From the NCBI GenBank assembly GCA_002435985.1, contig DIXD01000029.1, forward strand, positions 1 to 6,301: 6,301 nucleotides of DNA. Direction: 5' to 3'. The stretch is from Spirochaetaceae bacterium UBA6089 (GTDB lineage: Bacteria; Spirochaetota; Spirochaetia; Treponematales; Rectinemataceae). The translations under genes were made by a program, and so were the position numbers. Shown here piece after piece: positions 5,800 through 6,301 of the stretch. The stretch's first letter is position 1. Each line of letters begins with the position of its first letter. The notes beneath the pieces were generated by a model. That model saw only the letters and a program-made list of their open reading frames with translations, was not told where the DNA came from and made no database searches.

Positions 5800-6301
5800 G
5801 CGGCAGACCTCCAATCGTGTGTGACATGGAACTGTGATATCGGTATTCGCCGAGGTTGCGTTCGAAGGCCTTTTCCATGGCCTCGATGAGGGGCAGGCGC
5901 TTACCCGCAAGGAAGCGCACCATGGCCCCGCCACCCGTGCAGACATACCCATACTTCGAGAGGTCGGTGAACTTCGTCGCGGCACTGATCGTATCGCCCC
6001 CGCTAATGACGGTGTACCCCGGCGCGTCGGCGATGGCCTTCCATATCTCGCGGGTGCCCTCGGCCCAGGGCTCGCGCTCATACATGCCCGCAGGTCCGTT
6101 GACGAAGATTGAGCCTGCTTTCGCGATGTACTCCTTGAAGAGCTCGATGGTCCGATGCCCCACGTCGGGGAATAAGCGGTCTTTGGGCAGCTGTGCGATA
6201 GGCGCCTCAGCCCGCTTCGGCATTGTCTCCTCCTGTCCCGCATGCTGTCCCGCATGCACATCGTACGCAAAGTCCAAAGGCAGTACATAGCGGCTGCCGA
6301 A
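5789..6301 (-). CDS. Phosphoglycerate-kinase-like protein, C-terminal part (start beyond the window)
   Basis: The frame is open from the right edge to a TAA at 5791-5789, giving 170 residues of the C-terminal (nucleotide-binding) half of a PGK-family protein. Family motifs in order are LPLDFAYD (matching LPVDVVVA), VGHRTIELF, FVNGPAGMYE (matching WNGPMGVFE), VISGGDT and CTGGGAMVRFLAGKRLPLIEAM. The glycine loops and the Glu that contact the nucleotide are all present, so this half looks functional. Sequence details (NGPAG, Phe-Val for Val-Trp) and an extra tail of about 25 residues after the last PGK helix suggest a divergent paralogue rather than the standard glycolytic enzyme. This is inference from half the protein. 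A 12-bp tandem duplication adds an HAGQ repeat. The gene overlaps iolB by 11 nt and carries the iolB ribosome site. An ATG at the MPKRAE segment should not be taken as the start, because conserved PGK sequence continues upstream. Confidence 0.82.
   Translation of the reverse strand, partial: FGSRYVLPLDFAYDVHAGQHAGQEETMPKRAEAPIAQLPKDRLFPDVGHRTIELFKEYIAKAGSIFVNGPAGMYEREPWAEGTREIWKAIADAPGYTVISGGDTISAATKFTDLSKYGYVCTGGGAMVRFLAGKRLPLIEAMEKAFERNLGEYRYHSSMSHTIGGLPHAR
5808..5812 (-). promoter_or_regulatory. Ribosome binding site for iolB inside the PGK-like gene
   Basis: GGAGG on the minus strand, 8 nt upstream of the ATG at 5799, lies within the last codons of the PGK-like gene. It selects this start over the later in-frame Met codons at residues 17, 24 and 26, and makes coupled translation of the two genes likely. 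Confidence 0.65.
6233..6256. repeat. Perfect 12-bp tandem duplication inside the PGK-like gene
   Basis: CTGTCCCGCATG occurs twice head to tail (6233-6244 and 6245-6256). The unit is a multiple of three, so the frame is kept and the protein gains a second HAGQ. It falls in a surface-loop region just after the LPLDFAYD strand, where PGKs vary in length. Confidence 0.85.

Noticed and set aside
5800..6288. Extending iolB upstream to a 418-codon protein
   Set aside because: The added residues are Arg/Ser-rich nonsense and overlap the PGK-like gene in another frame, whereas the ATG at 5799 has a good SD and fits the IolB length.

Overview
This is a 6.3 kb window of bacterial chromosome with moderately high GC, tightly packed with protein genes. 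I recognise no RNA gene, mobile element, CRISPR array or replication origin. Shine-Dalgarno (SD) sites, short overlapping junctions and bacterial-type families (Tex, REC, KduI/IolB) point to a bacterium. The phylum cannot be fixed from sequence alone. The mix would suit a fermentative, sugar- or polyol-using lineage such as a spirochaete, but that is a weak guess.

Layout: (1) Positions 1-2279, minus strand, hold nearly all of tex, an RNA-binding S1-domain transcription accessory protein; its C-terminal tail runs off the left edge. (2) Positions 2280-2485 are a divergent intergenic region with an AT-rich promoter-like stretch, a terminator-like hairpin and a perfect 12-bp palindrome beside the tex start. 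(3) Positions 2486-5016, plus strand, look like a three-gene operon: an orphan response regulator with an N-terminal MerR/excisionase-like HTH and a C-terminal REC domain; a MacroD-type macrodomain protein overlapping it by 4 nt; and a tandem class II aldolase/adducin protein whose second domain has lost its catalytic and zinc residues. (4) Positions 5032-6301, minus strand and convergent, hold an iolB-like cupin isomerase. Its start overlaps the end of a phosphoglycerate-kinase-like gene that enters from the right edge.

Working together (inference): IolB acts in myo-inositol breakdown (5-deoxyglucuronate to 2-deoxy-5-ketogluconate). The neighbouring aldolase-fold protein and PGK-like kinase hint at a carbohydrate-catabolic locus, possibly with non-standard kinase and aldolase steps, controlled by or near the HTH-REC regulator. 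The macrodomain adds an ADP-ribose-linked activity to the regulator's operon. The most noteworthy points are the half-degenerate tandem aldolase, the PGK-like/iolB overlap, the regulator-macrodomain coupling, and the unusual tex translation start with its palindrome.
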